64,000 nucleotides of DNA from positions 124,001 to 188,000 of the forward strand of contig NZ_AWUN01000003.1 in assembly GCF_000499285.1 (NCBI RefSeq). The letters are read 5' to 3'. This stretch comes from Bifidobacterium sp. 7101 (GTDB lineage: Bacteria > Actinomycetota > Actinomycetes > Actinomycetales > Bifidobacteriaceae). Both the position numbers and the translations under genes were made by a program. How positions within the stretch are numbered: position 1 is the first letter of the stretch; each line of letters begins with the position of its first letter. Below are positions 35,317-43,941 of the stretch, piece after piece. The notes below the pieces were generated by a model that was not told where the DNA came from, made no database searches, and saw only the letters and a program-made list of their open reading frames with translations.

Positions 35317-36759
35317 ATGCGCAAAGCCAAGATCGTCGATACCATCGGGCCGGCTTCGGAGTCGCTGGAAAACATCACCAAGCTGGTCAAGGCCGGCATG
35401 GATGTAGCCAGGCTCAACCGGTCCCATGGCACCCCCGAGGATCACCTCAAGGTTTACAACAACGTGCGTCAGGCCAGCAAGGAGACTGGACGCAACGTGG
35501 CGGCCCTGGTCGATCTGCAGGGTCCCAAGATCCGTTGCGGTTGGTTCAAGAAGAACGAGCAGGGCGAAGACAAGGTCATCCTCAAGGAGGGCCAGGAGTT
35601 CACCATCACCACCGACGATGTCGAGGGTGACGAGCACATCACCTCCACTACCTTCAAGGGTCTGCCTGGTGACTGCCATCCCGGCGATCCCATCCTGATC
35701 GACGACGGCAAGGTCCGTCTGGAGGTCACCAAGGTCGAGGGCAACCAGGTCCACACCAAGGTGGTCGTGGCTGGTCCGGTCTCCTCCCACAAGGGCATCA
35801 ACCTGCCCGGCGTGGCCGTGAGCCTGCCGGCACTGACCCCCAAGGACGAGGAGGACCTGCGCTGGGGCATCCGCACCGGCGCCGACATCATCGCCATGTC
35901 CTTCGTCCGCTTCGCCACCGACATCGACCGCGCCCATGAGATCATGGACGAGGAGGGTCGCCGCATCCCCATCGTGGCCAAGATCGAGAAGCCCCAGGCC
36001 GTTGAGAACCTGGAGGAGATCGTCAAGGCCTTCGACGGCATCATGGTGGCCCGCGGTGACATGGCCGTGGAGATGCCCTTCGAGCAGGTTCCCCTGGTGA
36101 CCAAGCGCTGCATCGAGCTGGCCCGTCAGTACGCCAAGCCGGTCATTGTCGCCACTGAGGTCTTGGGCTCCATGGTTCATTCGCCCATTCCCAGCCGTGC
36201 CGAGGCCTCCGACTGCGCCAACGCCGTCCTGGACGGCGCCGACGCCACCATGACCTCCAACGAGACCGCCGTGGGTGATTATCCCGACACCACGGTTTCC
36301 ACCATGGCCCGGATTTCCGAGTACGCCACCACCCACGGGTTCGACCGCATCCCGGATATGCACAACCTGGACATGTCCAACTCCGGTGCCGTCTCCTCCG
36401 CTGCTGTGGACCTGGCCGACAAGATCAATGCCAAGGCCATCGTGGCCTTCACTCAGACCGGCAACACCGTGCACCGCGTCTCCCGCGAACGCCCGGCTGC
36501 CCCCATCTATGCGCTGACCACCGATGAGCATACCTATCATTGGCTGGCCCTGAGCTGGGGCACTGAGGCCTTCATGTGCGAGCAGGACTACCACGACTTC
36601 AACCGTGCAGGCCTCATGTCCTTCGTGGACTCCACCCTGAAGAAGCAGGGCAAGGTCTCCGACGGCGATTGCCTGGTGGTGCTCAGCAGCGCCCAGGGCG
36701 AGTATGAGCCAGGAAACACCGACTGCATCTACGTGCACACGGTTGGCGCCAACGACTGA
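35317..36759 (+). CDS. pyk: Pyruvate kinase
   Basis: Pyruvate kinase makes pyruvate and ATP from phosphoenolpyruvate and ADP, the last step of the bifid shunt's lower arm. The 480-residue product starts MRKAKIVDTIGPAS and contains GMDVARLNRSHG, LVDLQGPKIR, the active-site lysine motif IPIVAKIEKPQAVENLEEI, MVARGDMAVEMPFE and the MVHSPIPSRAEASDCANAVLDG segment. Codon bias is strong. It has a LacI-type operator in its promoter and a bidirectional hairpin after it. Confidence 0.97.
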   Translation: MRKAKIVDTIGPASESLENITKLVKAGMDVARLNRSHGTPEDHLKVYNNVRQASKETGRNVAALVDLQGPKIRCGWFKKNEQGEDKVILKEGQEFTITTDDVEGDEHITSTTFKGLPGDCHPGDPILIDDGKVRLEVTKVEGNQVHTKVVVAGPVSSHKGINLPGVAVSLPALTPKDEEDLRWGIRTGADIIAMSFVRFATDIDRAHEIMDEEGRRIPIVAKIEKPQAVENLEEIVKAFDGIMVARGDMAVEMPFEQVPLVTKRCIELARQYAKPVIVATEVLGSMVHSPIPSRAEASDCANAVLDGADATMTSNETAVGDYPDTTVSTMARISEYATTHGFDRIPDMHNLDMSNSGAVSSAAVDLADKINAKAIVAFTQTGNTVHRVSRERPAAPIYALTTDEHTYHWLALSWGTEAFMCEQDYHDFNRAGLMSFVDSTLKKQGKVSDGDCLVVLSSAQGEYEPGNTDCIYVHTVGAND

Positions 36760-36837
36760 TTCTCCGGTCTCCCGCCTTGCTGTCGATTGAGTCAGTCGGG
36801 CGGCTGGCCGTTAGATTGGCTCGGCACTAATACACAA

Positions 36838-36891
36838 CGAACCGGTGGTCTTTCCCCCGCCTGCAAAGGTAGGGGAGAGGCCACCGGTTCG
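36838..36891. terminator. Bidirectional terminator between pyk and the NUDIX gene
   Basis: A perfect 11-bp stem CGAACCGGTGG (36838-36848) / CCACCGGTTCG (36881-36891) is extended inward by CTTTCCCC/GGGGAGAG-type pairing. It lies between convergent genes and can end transcription from both sides. Confidence 0.75.
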
Positions 36892-36910
36892 CTATGTGAG
36901 GGTTCCTGTC

Positions 36911-37507
36911 TCAGTGCAGGTCGGACAGTCCAATCTTTGCCCGCAGGATGGCGATGGTGGTCTTGGCGTCCAGTATGGTCCCTGCAATCACCATGTCATA
37001 GGCCTCATCCACAGTGAAGAGCCGCACATTCTGGTGGGGGGTCTCTGGTGCCAGGCTGGCAGGCTGGACCGGGGTCAGGCCTTCGGCATAGAAGAGCGTC
37101 GTGTGCTGCGTGGAGAAGCTGGGGGTGTTGATGAACCTTGCGAACTGGTTAAAGGAGGCAGCCTTGTATCCGGCCTCCTCGCGCAGTCGTCTGGTGGCTA
37201 CATCGATGGGGGCTTCTGTGTCGTTGAGCGGATGGCCGGCCGGCAGCTCAAGGGTCCAACGGTGGGTAGGCAGACGGTACTGCTCGACCAGGGGTATCCT
37301 TCCGTCGTCGGTGATGGCCAGGACGGCGATGGTATCCCCGTGCTTCTCACTGACGATGCTGCGATCGAAGGTCTGATTGTCGCTTGATTCAAAGGTGACC
37401 CTGTCGACGCTGAAGTAGTGGCTGTCCATAATTTGCTTGCGGGCCTTCTCCTGGACGGGGGAGGTGCGCCAAGGATCGAACCGTCGATAGATCTGAGTGG
37501 TCATCAT
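36911..37507 (-). CDS. NUDIX hydrolase with an atypical Nudix box
   Basis: A 198-residue protein resembling ADP-ribose pyrophosphatase-type NUDIX enzymes, with IPLVEQYRLPTHRWTLELPAGHP before the Nudix helix. The Nudix box departs from consensus: one extra residue separates the Gly from the first Glu, and the RE of REUxEExGU is RR (RRLREEAGY). The two downstream metal-binding glutamates remain, so activity may persist with altered efficiency or substrate. Two adjacent ATGs (37507, 37504) follow AAGGAG. A second NUDIX gene with a normal box lies at 42300. Confidence 0.8.
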   Translation of the reverse strand: MMTTQIYRRFDPWRTSPVQEKARKQIMDSHYFSVDRVTFESSDNQTFDRSIVSEKHGDTIAVLAITDDGRIPLVEQYRLPTHRWTLELPAGHPLNDTEAPIDVATRRLREEAGYKAASFNQFARFINTPSFSTQHTTLFYAEGLTPVQPASLAPETPHQNVRLFTVDEAYDMVIAGTILDAKTTIAILRAKIGLSDLH

Positions 37508-37625
37508 GCTCTCCTTCGACTGCTGATGTGCCTGTATACATAACTGTCTTCATTCTAAGGCAGATTCAACACGAATAACCTTGCGTCGTCGCCAAAGTAT
37601 GGTAGATTCTCTGTGGTAATGAAAA

Positions 37626-37699
37626 GCCCCCGTATCCCAATTGGTAGAGGAAACGGCCTCAAAATCCGTGCAGTGTGAGTTCGAGTCTCACCGGGGGCA
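37626..37699 (+). tRNA. tRNA-Leu (anticodon CAA), short variable loop
   Basis: The acceptor stem GCCCCCG (37626-37632) pairs with CGGGGGC (37692-37698); A37699 is the discriminator and CCA is not encoded. The loop CTCAAAA gives anticodon CAA (37660-37662), reading UUG. The T arm is GTGAG-TTCGAGT-CTCAC. The D stem is three pairs as in leucine tRNAs, but the variable region is only five bases (GCAGT) and the anticodon stem has a C-T mismatch next to the loop. It is 74 bases long, shorter than the class II tRNA-Leu at 4716. Confidence 0.88.
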
Positions 37700-37775
37700 C
37701 GATAAAGCGAACCCCATCCGCCCCTCATCGATTTTCGGTGAAGATCGGATGGACTTTCAGGAAACGAGGTTGAAA

Positions 37776-38396
37776 GTGGCTTCAGAGAGTAAGAACCGCA
37801 GCGATTCCCCCGAAGGGCGGACCGTGGTTGTGGCGGAGGATGAGGCTTTGATCAGGCTCGATACCGTTGAAGCTCTCGAGGATGCCGGCTATGACGTAGT
37901 CGGCCAGGCGGCCAGCGGCCAGGAGGCCATTGATCTGACTCGCGAGCTGAGGCCCGACGTAGTGGTTATGGATGTGAAGATGCCCGGCACTGACGGTATC
38001 ACCGCCGCCACTGAGATTGGCAAGGAGAACCTGGCCCCGGTGGTTATGCTGACGGCGTTCTCCCAGCAGAGCCTGGTCGAGAAGGCGGCTGATGCAGGAG
38101 CCATGGCTTACGTGGTCAAGCCCTTCGCTCCGGAAAAGCTGCTGCCGGCCCTTGAGGTGGCTATTTCCCGCTTTGACCAGATCAACGCCCTGAAGGACGA
38201 GGTCACCGATATGAAGGCCCGTTTCGAGGCCCGCAAGCGGGTGGACCGGGCCAAGGGCCTGCTCATGGAGAGCATGGGGATGACCGAGTCCGAGGCCTTC
38301 CGTTGGATTCAGAAGACCTCCATGGACCGTAGGCTGACCATGCAGGAGGTGGCCGACGTGGTCATCAACAACGTGGCCAACCAGAACGACCGCTAG
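37776..38396 (+). CDS. pdtaR: PdtaR-type response regulator with ANTAR RNA-binding domain
   Basis: An RNA-binding antitermination regulator like mycobacterial PdtaR, activated by the PdtaS kinase. The 206-residue product has a receiver domain (about 16-130) with Asp66 in VVVMDVKMPGTDG and Lys in YVVKPFAPEKL. A linker helix and a C-terminal ANTAR domain follow (about 148-200: KRVDRAKGLLMESMGMTESEAFRWIQKTSMDRRLTMQEVADVVI). GTG 37776 has GAGG seven bases upstream; ATG 37749 would add nine residues. Its kinase partner is probably the HisKA_2 gene at 7152. polA follows seven bases downstream. Confidence 0.92.
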   Translation: MASESKNRSDSPEGRTVVVAEDEALIRLDTVEALEDAGYDVVGQAASGQEAIDLTRELRPDVVVMDVKMPGTDGITAATEIGKENLAPVVMLTAFSQQSLVEKAADAGAMAYVVKPFAPEKLLPALEVAISRFDQINALKDEVTDMKARFEARKRVDRAKGLLMESMGMTESEAFRWIQKTSMDRRLTMQEVADVVINNVANQNDR

Positions 38397-38403
38397 CCCT
38401 CCC

Positions 38404-41298
38404 ATGGAAGACCAGACGAAGAATCAGGACAAGGACGGCCGCACCCTGCTGGTCGTCGATGGACATTCGCTGGCCTTCCGGGCCTTCTATGCCCTTCCCG
38501 TCGAGAGTTTCACCACCTCGACAGGGCAGCCCACCAACGCGGTGTGGGGCTTTGCCACCATGCTGGCGGATGTCATGGCCAAGGAGAAGCCCACTCATAT
38601 GGGCGTGGCCTTTGACGTCAAGGGCGGCACCTTCCGCAATGCCATGCTGCCCCAGTACAAGGGTACCCGTGAGGCTGCTCCCAAGGAACTGCTGAGCCAG
38701 CTGCCCCTGATCCAGGACCTGCTCAAAGGTCTGGGCATCACCTATATCGAAAAGCCCGGTTACGAGGGCGACGACATCATCGGCACGCTGGCCACCATGG
38801 GGGAGCAGGCCGGGTTCAAGACCCTGGTCCTGTCCGGGGACAGGGATGCCTTCCAGCTGGTGGATGACAACATCACCGTGCTCTACCCGGGTCACCACTT
38901 CAAGAACCTCAAGCACATGACGCCTCAGGCCATCATGGATCGCTACAAGGTGACCCCGCAGCAGTACCCGGATCTGGCCGCCATGCGCGGCGAGGGAGCC
39001 GACAACATTCCTGGCGTACCGGGCGTGGGCGACGGTTACGCCGCCAAGTGGATCAACAAGTACGGATCGCTGGATTCCATTCTGGAGCACGCCGATGAGA
39101 TAGGCGGCAAGAAGGGTCAGGCCCTGGCGGAGAACGCCGACCAGGTGCGGCTTAACCGAAAGGTCAACGCCCTGGTTCGCGACCTTGACCTGGGCGTGAA
39201 GGTGGAGGACCTGCGTTTCGGCACCATCCATACGGATCAGGTCCTGCCCATCTTCGAGCAGTTGCAGTTCGGTCCACAGACCCGAAAGAAGATCCTGCGC
39301 GGATTCAACACGGTTGCCGATTACGATTACTCTTCAGCCTCGGCACTGGTCGATGTCAGCAACAAGCAGGAGGAGTTCACACAGCCTGAGCGCGATAAGG
39401 CGGAGTCCGCCGACCAGCTGCGGGACTGGTGCGAGAAGCATCTGCCGGACAAGGCCCTTTGCCGACGGTCGGCTGACCATGTCAAGGCCATGGCCGATTC
39501 CCTGGACAAAATCAAGGACATCGGCGATACCGACCAGAACGCCATGCGCTGCAGCGAGGCCATGAAGGCGCACTGGGTTCTCCATGCCATCGGCTGGGCC
39601 AAGCATGGCGACTACGGCCTGGAGGAGCTGGCCATTCTCTCCATGGACGGCCACGGTCTGGTCCTCATGGCGGAAGACATTGACGAAGACATGCGCGCGG
39701 CCATCCAGGAGCTGATTGACCAGCGGATCGGCACCTGTGTGGTCCATGGTTACAAGGAACATTTGCACTTTTTGGAGAGCCAGGGGTTGCACATGCCCCT
39801 GCCACTGTTCGACACCAATCTGGCAGGCTATCTGGCTGAGCCTGATTTCCATGCCGACAATCTGGAACAGGCCGTCGCCCATTTCCTGGCCATCCCCGTA
39901 GAGGAGGAGCCTGAGGCGACTCAGGGAGCTCTGGCCTTGGATGGGCGAGAGGATGAGGACGAACGTCGGCGGGGGACTCGGATTCTGCGCCAGGCGCAGT
40001 ACGTCATGATGGTCTCCGAGCGCCTGCAGGAGCTGATGGACGAGCGTCACCAGTACGGCCTGCTGCGCACCATAGAGCTGCCCACCTCCGCAGTCCTGGC
40101 GCAGATGGAGACCGAGGGCGCCAAGGTGGACGATGCCCGTCTGAAAGAGATGCATGACCGGTTTGCCGCTGAGGCCCGTCAGGCTCAGGAAATCGCCTGG
40201 GATAAGGCTGGCAGCCGTGTCAACCTGCAGAGCCCCAAGCAGCTGAGCAAGGTGCTCTTCGATGACATGGGCCTGGTGCCCACCCACAGGACCAAGACCG
40301 GATCCTATTCGACCAACGTCTCGGTCCTGCAGGACCTCTACATCAAATCGGTCAACAATGAGCGGGCCAACGATTTCCTGGGTGCGCTGCTCAAGCACAG
40401 GGAGACCAACAAGCTCAAGCAGATTGTGCAGACCCTGCGCGAGGCGGTCAATCCCCGGGATGGGCGGCTGCATACCACCTACGAGCAGACCGTGGCCGCC
40501 ACTGGTCGGCTGAGCTCGGTCGATCCCAACCTGCAGAACATTCCCAACAGGGATGCCCGGGGCCGCGAGATTCGTTCGGCCTTCATACCTGGTAGCGGGT
40601 ACGAGGCGCTGCTCTCCTCGGACTACTCCCAGGTGGAGCTGCGGATCATGGCCCATCTTTCCGGGGATCAGGCCCTGATCGACGCCTTCAAGTCTGGCGC
40701 TGACTTCCATCGGTACGTGGCCAGCCTGGTCTATGACATCCCCATGGAGGAGGTCACCGGGGACCAGCGCTCCCATGTGAAGGCCATGAGCTACGGCTTG
40801 GCCTATGGGCTGAGCACCTATGGCCTGGCCCAGCAGCTCAAGATCAGCCCGGCAGCGGCCGACGTGCTGCGTGCCAAGTACTTTGCAACCTTCGGCAAGG
40901 TCCATGAGTACCTGGAGTCCCTGGTGGCCGATGCGCGGGAGAAGGGCTACACCGAGACCATGTTCGGCCGGCGACGCTACTTCCCCGGGCTGCGCTCCAA
41001 GCGTCGTCCCACTCGCGAAGCCGCCGAGAGGGCCGCATTGAATGCGCCCATCCAGGGCTCAGCTGCCGACATCATGAAGATCGCCATGATCAAGGCCAGC
41101 CGTGCATTGTCCGATCAGGGGCTGAAGAGCCGCATCTCCCTGCAGATCCACGATGAACTGCTGGTGGAGATCGCTCCAGGCGAGACCGACAAGGCAACCA
41201 AGCTGGTCAAGGATTCCATGGAACATGCCGTTGAATTGGCGGTGCCCCTGGACGTGTCCACTGGCATCGGCCAGGACTGGGAGCTGGCTGCTCACTGA
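38404..41298 (+). CDS. polA: DNA polymerase I
   Basis: Pol I fills gaps in excision repair and removes Okazaki RNA primers. The 964-residue product has an N-terminal 5' nuclease domain (LLVVDGHSLAFRAFYALP, YEGDDIIGTLA, GVPGVGDGYAAKWI; about 1-310). A central 3'-5' exonuclease fold (about 330-520) lacks the DxE and other metal residues. The polymerase domain carries motif A SSDYSQVELRIMAHLSGD, motif B RSHVKAMSYGLAYGLSTYG and motif C LQIHDELLVEI. Loss of proofreading residues is usual in actinobacterial Pol I. The pdtaR-polA order is also seen in other actinobacteria. Confidence 0.97.
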   Translation: MEDQTKNQDKDGRTLLVVDGHSLAFRAFYALPVESFTTSTGQPTNAVWGFATMLADVMAKEKPTHMGVAFDVKGGTFRNAMLPQYKGTREAAPKELLSQLPLIQDLLKGLGITYIEKPGYEGDDIIGTLATMGEQAGFKTLVLSGDRDAFQLVDDNITVLYPGHHFKNLKHMTPQAIMDRYKVTPQQYPDLAAMRGEGADNIPGVPGVGDGYAAKWINKYGSLDSILEHADEIGGKKGQALAENADQVRLNRKVNALVRDLDLGVKVEDLRFGTIHTDQVLPIFEQLQFGPQTRKKILRGFNTVADYDYSSASALVDVSNKQEEFTQPERDKAESADQLRDWCEKHLPDKALCRRSADHVKAMADSLDKIKDIGDTDQNAMRCSEAMKAHWVLHAIGWAKHGDYGLEELAILSMDGHGLVLMAEDIDEDMRAAIQELIDQRIGTCVVHGYKEHLHFLESQGLHMPLPLFDTNLAGYLAEPDFHADNLEQAVAHFLAIPVEEEPEATQGALALDGREDEDERRRGTRILRQAQYVMMVSERLQELMDERHQYGLLRTIELPTSAVLAQMETEGAKVDDARLKEMHDRFAAEARQAQEIAWDKAGSRVNLQSPKQLSKVLFDDMGLVPTHRTKTGSYSTNVSVLQDLYIKSVNNERANDFLGALLKHRETNKLKQIVQTLREAVNPRDGRLHTTYEQTVAATGRLSSVDPNLQNIPNRDARGREIRSAFIPGSGYEALLSSDYSQVELRIMAHLSGDQALIDAFKSGADFHRYVASLVYDIPMEEVTGDQRSHVKAMSYGLAYGLSTYGLAQQLKISPAAADVLRAKYFATFGKVHEYLESLVADAREKGYTETMFGRRRYFPGLRSKRRPTREAAERAALNAPIQGSAADIMKIAMIKASRALSDQGLKSRISLQIHDELLVEIAPGETDKATKLVKDSMEHAVELAVPLDVSTGIGQDWELAAH

Positions 41299-41346
41299 CC
41301 TGACATGGGGTGGCCTGGGCCCAACAGAATCCGAGGAGGGATCGTC

Positions 41347-42264
41347 ATGCCTGATGAACAGGATGAGGTTCAGAGGCCTTCGGTGCCTTTGGGCCAGGTG
41401 GTGGATTTGCTGGAGGGGCTCTACCCCTTGGATTACGCAGAGGACTGGGACCATCCAGGGTTGGTGGCAGGAGATCCCTCCTGGCCAGTCAGACGGATCT
41501 GGTGCGCCGTGGACCCTCGGCCCGATGTGGTACAGGAGGCTCTGAACCACAAAGCCGACCTGCTGATCACCCATCATCCGCTCTTCTTCAGGTCGGTCCA
41601 CCAGGTCTCCGGACTGGACTTTAGAGGGGATATGATAACCAGGCTGATCGAGGGACACTGCGGCCTCTGGGTGGGGCACACCAATGCTGACGCTGCCTAC
41701 CGCGGCGTGGCCCAGGCCGCAGCCGATGCCTTGGAACTGCAGGAGACACGACCGTTGGCCCCACAGCCGGTCTCAAAACGTGATCTGCACGCCGATCAGG
41801 GAATCCAGGTAGGCCTGGGCCGCTGGGGACGGCTTCCCAAGCCCACGCCATTTGAGGATTTGGTCCACACCGTGGCGGGCCTCCTGCCCAAGACTGCTCT
41901 GGGTGTTCAGGCGGTCGGACCGTCCAAGGCCATGGTTTCCACTGTTGCCCTGCTGCCCGGATCGGGGGACTCCGAGTTTGACCTGGTCCGGTCCACGGGG
42001 GCTGATGTCTACATCACCAGCGATCTGCGTCATCACCCTGCCACGGATGCCTACCAGCAAGCCCTCTATGAGGCCCGGATGGCCGGTCGGCCCAATCAGC
42101 CCAGGCCCATGCTGATCAACACACCGCATTCGGCCATCGAGGGCCTTTGGTTCCGATACGCCAAGGGAGACATTGCCAGGACCCTGGAGATGGCTACCGG
42201 TGTCCGTCCACAGGTGGAGGTCTCACCCATCGTCACTGATCCCTGGACCATGGTGTTGCGCTAA
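41347..42264 (+). CDS. NIF3-like dinuclear metal protein
   Basis: Member of the widespread NIF3/YbgI family, ring-shaped hexamers with a dinuclear metal site; GTP cyclohydrolase I type 2-like in name but with no settled function. The 305-residue product has the N-terminal PLDYAEDWDHPGLVAGD, the metal ligands in DLLITHHPLFF and VGHTNADAAYRG, and the C-terminal VYITSDLRHHPATDAY and NTPHSAIEGLWF. ATG 41347 follows GAGGAGGG; ATG 41305 would precede this site. It is probably in one unit with polA and the following NUDIX gene. Confidence 0.88.
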   Translation: MPDEQDEVQRPSVPLGQVVDLLEGLYPLDYAEDWDHPGLVAGDPSWPVRRIWCAVDPRPDVVQEALNHKADLLITHHPLFFRSVHQVSGLDFRGDMITRLIEGHCGLWVGHTNADAAYRGVAQAAADALELQETRPLAPQPVSKRDLHADQGIQVGLGRWGRLPKPTPFEDLVHTVAGLLPKTALGVQAVGPSKAMVSTVALLPGSGDSEFDLVRSTGADVYITSDLRHHPATDAYQQALYEARMAGRPNQPRPMLINTPHSAIEGLWFRYAKGDIARTLEMATGVRPQVEVSPIVTDPWTMVLR

Positions 42265-42299
42265 CTGCCGAGGATAGACAACTGAGAAGGATTGATTTC

Positions 42300-42983
42300 A
42301 TGAGCGATGAAGCACAGGATCTGCAGGCACGATTGGCCGCAAGACTGGCCGGCCGAGATGGACAGGGACCCAAGGGCATCGATATGACCCGCGCTCCCGA
42401 GCTGATGGATGACAAGGAGGTCTTCCGCGGCCCGATATTCGTTATCGACCAGCAGCAGGTGGCCATGTTCCGGCGTGACGGTTCCAAGGAAACCATTGAC
42501 AGGCAGCTTATACGCCACGCCCCCTGCGTGGTCATGCTGGTGCACGACTGCGTTGCCGATGCCTATCTGCTGACCCGGGAGTACCGGGTGGGTGCCCAGG
42601 GCTACGTCTTTGGCCTGCCTGCCGGCTTCATCGACCCGGGGGAGAGCCCGGTCAAGGCTGTTCTGCGCGAGCTGCGTGAGGAGACTGGTCTGGTGCCCGG
42701 GCCGGAGGGTGCTCGGGGCTCCGAAAGCCATCTGGACCCTGAGGACGGTTGGATTGATGCCGCTCCCGATGTCTACTCCTCCCTGGGCATGAGTGACGAG
42801 CTCGGACACATTGCGGTCCTGCATCTGCGTCGCTGGCATCAGGGGCCCACCGACTTCGACCCTGGCGAGCATATCCAGTCGGCCTGGGTCTCCTGGCAGG
42901 AGCTTTGTGCAGCTGGAGTTGCCGATGCCAAGGCGGTGGTGGCCATCCAGCACGAAGCCATCCGTCGCCTGCAGAAGGATTAA
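42300..42983 (+). CDS. NUDIX hydrolase, ADP-ribose pyrophosphatase-like
   Basis: A 227-residue NUDIX enzyme with a consensus box GFIDPGESPVKAVLRELREETG and the preceding FGLPAG, typical of ADP-ribose pyrophosphatases that recycle or sanitise nucleoside diphosphate sugars. An N-terminal ~35-residue helical segment precedes the fold, and a ~20-residue insertion (EGARGSESHLDPEDGWID) follows the box. ATG 42300 is behind AGAAGGA. Substrate is inferred only from family resemblance. Confidence 0.88.
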   Translation: MSDEAQDLQARLAARLAGRDGQGPKGIDMTRAPELMDDKEVFRGPIFVIDQQQVAMFRRDGSKETIDRQLIRHAPCVVMLVHDCVADAYLLTREYRVGAQGYVFGLPAGFIDPGESPVKAVLRELREETGLVPGPEGARGSESHLDPEDGWIDAAPDVYSSLGMSDELGHIAVLHLRRWHQGPTDFDPGEHIQSAWVSWQELCAAGVADAKAVVAIQHEAIRRLQKD

Positions 42984-43020
42984 TGCCAAGTTGGCAACTG
43001 ATATGAATGGATAGACAAAA

Positions 43021-43035
43021 CATACCAGTGGTATG
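43021..43035. promoter_or_regulatory. Operator of the TetR regulator (ATACC-N3-GGTAT type)
   Basis: CATACCA-G-TGGTATG is a perfect 15-base palindrome overlapping a TATGAT -10-like sequence, 76 bases upstream of the tetR-like gene. The core ATACC-N3-GGTAT recurs at 43913-43925 before the ABC genes, pointing to autoregulation plus control of the cassette. Confidence 0.75.
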
Positions 43036-43110
43036 ATAGACACTTGTCAGAAAAGATGGTCGGGCCAGGATGGTCAGACATTGATGCACTGACAAGGAGG
43101 GAGGCACGGC

Positions 43111-43824
43111 ATGGGCACGCCGAAGGACCCCGAAGGGCATCGCAATCAGATCCTTGATGTTGCCCAGCGGCTCTTCCTGGAAAAGGGCTACGACGGAACC
43201 AGCATCCAGGACATCGTCGATGGCCTGGGCGGTATGACCAAGGGAGCGGTCTACTACCATTTCCCCTCGAAGACGGCCATTTTCCACGCGGTTACCGAAC
43301 GTATGGCCTCGTCCTCATCCCAGGAAGACTGGCTGGGGGACTGGCCTGGCAAGACCGGGTTGGACAAGCTGCGTAACGAGTTGATCGCCTCCCTGTCGGC
43401 ATACTCACGTCTCGATGTGACCTTCTCCGCCAGAACCCTGCTGAAGAGCCCCCGCATGGTAGGGGAGATGTACCTGAAATCCATGGACAGGATTGTGGAT
43501 GTGATTACCCCCTACGTCCGCGAAGGCGTGGAGGATGGTTCCATCGCCCCCTGCAATCCCGAGGATCTGGCCCAGGTGCTCTATATCCTGCTCAACATGT
43601 GGATAGGGATTCGATTCTCTACCATGACCCGGGACCAGGTGGTCTCCAAGTTCACCCTCTTGGCCGATATGCTCAAGGGGATAGGGGCGCCGGTCATCGA
43701 TGATCGGGTCATCCGCGCAGCCGTGCACCTGCATGCGCATCTGAAGAGCAATCCTCTGACTGCGGCAGGCGGGGAGTCCACGCAAGAGGAATCTGACGTG
43801 AATCAGGATCAAGGGGTCTCTTAG
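43111..43824 (+). CDS. TetR-family transcriptional repressor of the export cassette
   Basis: A 237-residue TetR-type regulator. The N-terminal helix-turn-helix domain (about 10-58) reads HRNQILDVAQRLFLEKGYDGTSIQDIVDGLGGMTKGAVYYHFPSKTAIF, all classic positions; the C-terminal ligand-binding region (about 65-210) is divergent, as usual. ATG 43111 follows AAGGAGGGAGG. The matching palindromes before this gene and before the ABC/MFS genes suggest it represses both and is released by a transported compound. Confidence 0.92.
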   Translation: MGTPKDPEGHRNQILDVAQRLFLEKGYDGTSIQDIVDGLGGMTKGAVYYHFPSKTAIFHAVTERMASSSSQEDWLGDWPGKTGLDKLRNELIASLSAYSRLDVTFSARTLLKSPRMVGEMYLKSMDRIVDVITPYVREGVEDGSIAPCNPEDLAQVLYILLNMWIGIRFSTMTRDQVVSKFTLLADMLKGIGAPVIDDRVIRAAVHLHAHLKSNPLTAAGGESTQEESDVNQDQGVS

Positions 43825-43912
43825 AGCCGATGGATTTCTTAAGGCCCTGACGGCTATGGCCATTAGCAGGATTCGGGCACTCAACAAGTGAATGATTTTT
43901 GTTTCCATAAAC

Positions 43913-43925
43913 ATACCGATGGTAT
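43913..43925. promoter_or_regulatory. Second ATACC-N3-GGTAT operator, before the ABC cassette
   Basis: ATACC-GAT-GGTAT repeats the core of the operator at 43021 and sits 17 bases before the ATG of the ABC ATPase gene, so the same TetR protein should control the cassette. Confidence 0.75.
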
Positions 43926-43941
43926 TTTTGGAAGGAGTTTT

